Positions 62,170 to 64,000 of a stretch of 64,000 bases of DNA are shown piece by piece. The stretch lies in assembly GCF_900217905.1 (NCBI RefSeq), contig NZ_OBMO01000002.1, positions 1 to 64,000 of the forward strand, in the 5' to 3' direction. The notes under the pieces are model-generated. The model was not told where the DNA came from and did not search any database. It saw nothing but the letters and a program-made list of their open reading frames with translations. The stretch comes from Alloalcanivorax xenomutans (lineage in GTDB: Bacteria > Pseudomonadota > Gammaproteobacteria > Pseudomonadales > Alcanivoracaceae). Every line of letters begins with the position of its first letter. The first letter of the stretch is position 1. The position numbers and the translations under genes were made by a program.

Positions 62170-62970
62170 ATGCCCTTGCACGACCTCGTCGACTACTTCA
62201 ACCGTGAACAGCGCCGTCAGTACGGCACCGCCATTGTCCCTAAAGACACCCTGCGCATGCGGGACAATACGGTGGAAGCCGATTACGCCGGCCTGGTTCT
62301 GCGCAGTCGCTTCCAACCAATCCTGCCCCTCCGCCAGGAAGGGGTTTACGGCCATGAGGCGTTGCTGTCGGTACACGGCAAGGGCGGCCCGCTATCACCG
62401 CAGGCACTGTTCATGATTCCCACCAGCGCCGACGAGATCGTCTATCTGGATCGTCTGTGCCGCACGGTGCACGCACTGAACTTCCTGCTGCAACCGGACA
62501 CCGGCGGCCTGCTCTCGCTGAATATCCACCCGCGCCACCTGGCCAGCGTGCGGCAGGATCACGGTCTCGCCTTCGAACAGATTCTGCGCCAATGCGGTCT
62601 CGCGCCGGAACAGGTGATCCTGGAAATCCGTCATGATCCCGCCGGCACCGAAGACCCGCGCCGGGCGGTGGATAGCTATCACCGCCACGGCTATCGCATC
62701 GCCCTGGACAACGTGACCTCGGCACCGAGCACCACGCTTTGGCGGGCACTGGCCCCGGACATGGTGAAACTGGCTCCCGAACTGGAAGCGACCGAGCGTG
62801 ACAGGGTGCTCGCCGCCGCCGCGCGGCACGGCACATCGTTCACCCTGCAACTGGGCCTGACCACCGACCTTGCTCTGGAACATGGACTCAGCCACGTGCA
62901 GGCGCGCGCAATGGCGCCACCGGCGGAAGGCCTCACCGGCCCCACCTGGCGGCGGGGCGCCTTCCCTTGA
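62170..62970 (+). CDS. Degenerate EAL-domain protein
   Basis: A 266-residue soluble protein with an EAL-like fold. SRFQPILPLRQEGVYGHEAL carries the first part (E in HEALLS in place of EALLR), then LSLNIHPRHLASV replaces the usual LSINLSP, and VILEIRHD replaces ITESA. Key metal and catalytic residues of c-di-GMP phosphodiesterases (for example the KID and DD motifs) are not retained (ALDNVTSAP, MVKLAPEL), so activity is unlikely; it may bind c-di-GMP or a partner. GGAGGG supports ATG 62170. It is divergent from the sulfate operon. Confidence 0.78.
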   Translation: MPLHDLVDYFNREQRRQYGTAIVPKDTLRMRDNTVEADYAGLVLRSRFQPILPLRQEGVYGHEALLSVHGKGGPLSPQALFMIPTSADEIVYLDRLCRTVHALNFLLQPDTGGLLSLNIHPRHLASVRQDHGLAFEQILRQCGLAPEQVILEIRHDPAGTEDPRRAVDSYHRHGYRIALDNVTSAPSTTLWRALAPDMVKLAPELEATERDRVLAAAARHGTSFTLQLGLTTDLALEHGLSHVQARAMAPPAEGLTGPTWRRGAFP

Positions 62971-63098
62971 AGGCGGCTCCGCCCACCGGCGGCACCGGCA
63001 AAGGCCGTTGTCATCCCCCTTTCCCGCGCCGGTAAAGAAAGCGACAACTCCTCTGTCTATGCTGACGCTCCCTCTCCTTGTCACTGGGAGCATTGACG

Positions 63099-63653
63099 AT
63101 GTCCGCCCGCGATAGCGCCCCCTTCCATGGACTGTTGGTGCCCGGACTGCATGGCAGCGATCCGGATCATTGGCAGCAGCGCTGGCAAACCCATTTACCC
63201 TGGCTGCACAGCCTGACCCTGCCGGACTGGCAAAACACCGAGCTGGCCTTCTGGCTGGATCGGCTCGACCTGGCCGCCGACGCTTTACCGTCCCCCTTCG
63301 TGCTTATTGCCCATGGCTTCGGCTGTGTGGCCGCGGCTCACTGGAGCGTAACCCGGCCACGGCGGGTATCCGGATTGTTGTTGGTGGCTCCGGCCCTGCC
63401 GGAGACTTCGCCGCGACGCCTGCCCGCCCCCCTGACCGTCCCGGCCCGTCTGGTGGCCAGCACCAGCGACCCCTGGATGAGCCTGGATGAAGCCCGCCGC
63501 CTGGCCCGGGATTGGGGCTGCGCGTTTCGCAATGGCGGCGATCTGGGTCACATCAACAGTGCCTCCGGTATCGGCGAGTGGCGGCGCGGCTTCGAGGATC
63601 TGCGCTGGCTGCTCAGCCAGCGCGTTTCGCGAGGTACCGCCTTGACCGGATAG
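63099..63653 (+). CDS. RBBP9/YdeN-type serine hydrolase, second copy
   Basis: A 184-residue alpha/beta hydrolase. LLVPGLHGSDPDHWQQRWQT is the family start; the nucleophile position reads IAHGFGCVAAAHW, where Gly stands in place of Ser (compare IAHSLGCVTVAHW in the copy at 53551-54156). The catalytic His region GDLGHINSASG is kept. The missing Ser suggests loss of catalysis or a different function. GGGAG supports ATG 63099. It follows the EAL gene by 128 bases. Confidence 0.8.
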   Translation: MSARDSAPFHGLLVPGLHGSDPDHWQQRWQTHLPWLHSLTLPDWQNTELAFWLDRLDLAADALPSPFVLIAHGFGCVAAAHWSVTRPRRVSGLLLVAPALPETSPRRLPAPLTVPARLVASTSDPWMSLDEARRLARDWGCAFRNGGDLGHINSASGIGEWRRGFEDLRWLLSQRVSRGTALTG

Positions 63654-63719
63654 CGCCTATCAACCTGCGGCCTCTTCTGCCGATAGTTCTCTTGGAGACA
63701 ACAATAAAGAGGCTCAGAT

Positions 63720-64000
63720 ATGAAGCAGTGGACCATGACCCGACAACTGTGGGGCATGCTCGGGTTACTGTGGCTGGCGATGCTGCTCCTGGCGGGCTGG
63801 ACCGCCTGGGAAAACCGCCAGACCATTCTGACCGAGCGCAAGACCGGGCTGTCCCAGTACGTGGATTCAGCCCTCAATGCCATTGACGGACAGGCCCGGC
63901 TGGCCGCTTCCGGCGCCATCAGCGAAACCGAGGCCCGGCAGCGCGCCGAGGAACTGATTCGCGATATGACCTATGACGAAGGGCGTGGTTATCTGTACGC
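63720..64000 (+). CDS. Methyl-accepting chemotaxis protein, N-terminal part
   Basis: The gene runs off the right edge; 93 codons are visible. A short cytosolic start (MKQWTMTRQL) and a helix (WGMLGLLWLAMLLLAGW) lead into a periplasmic Cache domain: TILTERKTGLSQYVDSALNA, then ARQRAEELIRDMTYDEGRGY and LYA, as in single-Cache 2 chemoreceptors that sense small acids. AGAGG lies before ATG 63720. The signalling part is outside the window. Confidence 0.82.
   Translation, partial: MKQWTMTRQLWGMLGLLWLAMLLLAGWTAWENRQTILTERKTGLSQYVDSALNAIDGQARLAASGAISETEARQRAEELIRDMTYDEGRGYLY

Overview
The window is 64 kb of G+C-rich DNA with dense, mostly co-oriented gene blocks. Gene content (CreBC, LpxR, NhaD, FecI/FecR iron signalling, a CysTWA sulfate operon, AhpCF, an AraC regulator next to a degenerate GGDEF protein, Pseudomonas-like REP palindromes) points to an aerobic gammaproteobacterium of the Pseudomonas/Alcanivorax/Marinobacter type. 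Alcanivoracaceae is my best guess. This is inference from gene families, not a database match. No rRNA, tRNA or CRISPR array was seen.

Layout. 1-2.2 kb: creB-creC two-component genes beside the tail of another gene, possibly an IS110-type transposase. 2.3-12 kb: a catabolic or uptake cluster with a putative enoyl reductase, a LigI-like amidohydrolase, a three-gene TRAP transporter, a divergent protein that fuses a GntR/FadR-type regulator to a second LigI-like hydrolase, an amidase and a quinone-reductase-like enzyme. 12-15 kb: an acyl-CoA synthetase with a divergent PaaX-type regulator. 14.9-21.2 kb: a three-gene phosphorus-scavenging operon (TonB receptor, two-module phytase, PhoX phosphatase). 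21.5-26.1 kb: degenerate GGDEF plus AraC, a YdjM-like membrane protein, and cyclopropane fatty acid synthase. 26.2-30.3 kb: fecI-fecR and a siderophore receptor. 30.5-39.8 kb: LpxR, CbiX, a MerR regulator divergent from two CDF metal exporters, NhaD, DODA dioxygenase, a repeat-rich gap, SelO and a lipoprotein. 39.9-46.6 kb: a VapBC toxin-antitoxin pair and a czcICBA-like metal efflux operon. 46.8-54.2 kb: thioesterase, TrpS, Ada with a 2OG-Fe(II) oxygenase, an SDR, an iron-linked DUF3649/PepSY/DUF3325 operon and a small hydrolase. 54.3-64 kb: ahpC-ahpF, the sulfate uptake operon (porin, oscA, sbp, cysTWA), a degenerate EAL protein, a second small hydrolase and the start of a chemoreceptor.

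How the parts fit. The window is dominated by nutrient scavenging and stress handling: phosphate (possible Pho box), iron (three possible Fur boxes), sulfate (OscA-linked), divalent metals (MerR-type promoter with 19-bp spacing) and peroxide (possible OxyR site). The most unusual element is the regulator-enzyme fusion at 7582-9192. It faces a TRAP operon that ends with a free-standing paralogue of its enzyme half. The intergenic region carries a perfect 7-3-7 palindrome of the type used by FadR-subfamily regulators, overlapping a good promoter. This looks like a self-contained sense, import and hydrolyse module for an unknown lactone-like or carboxylate compound.
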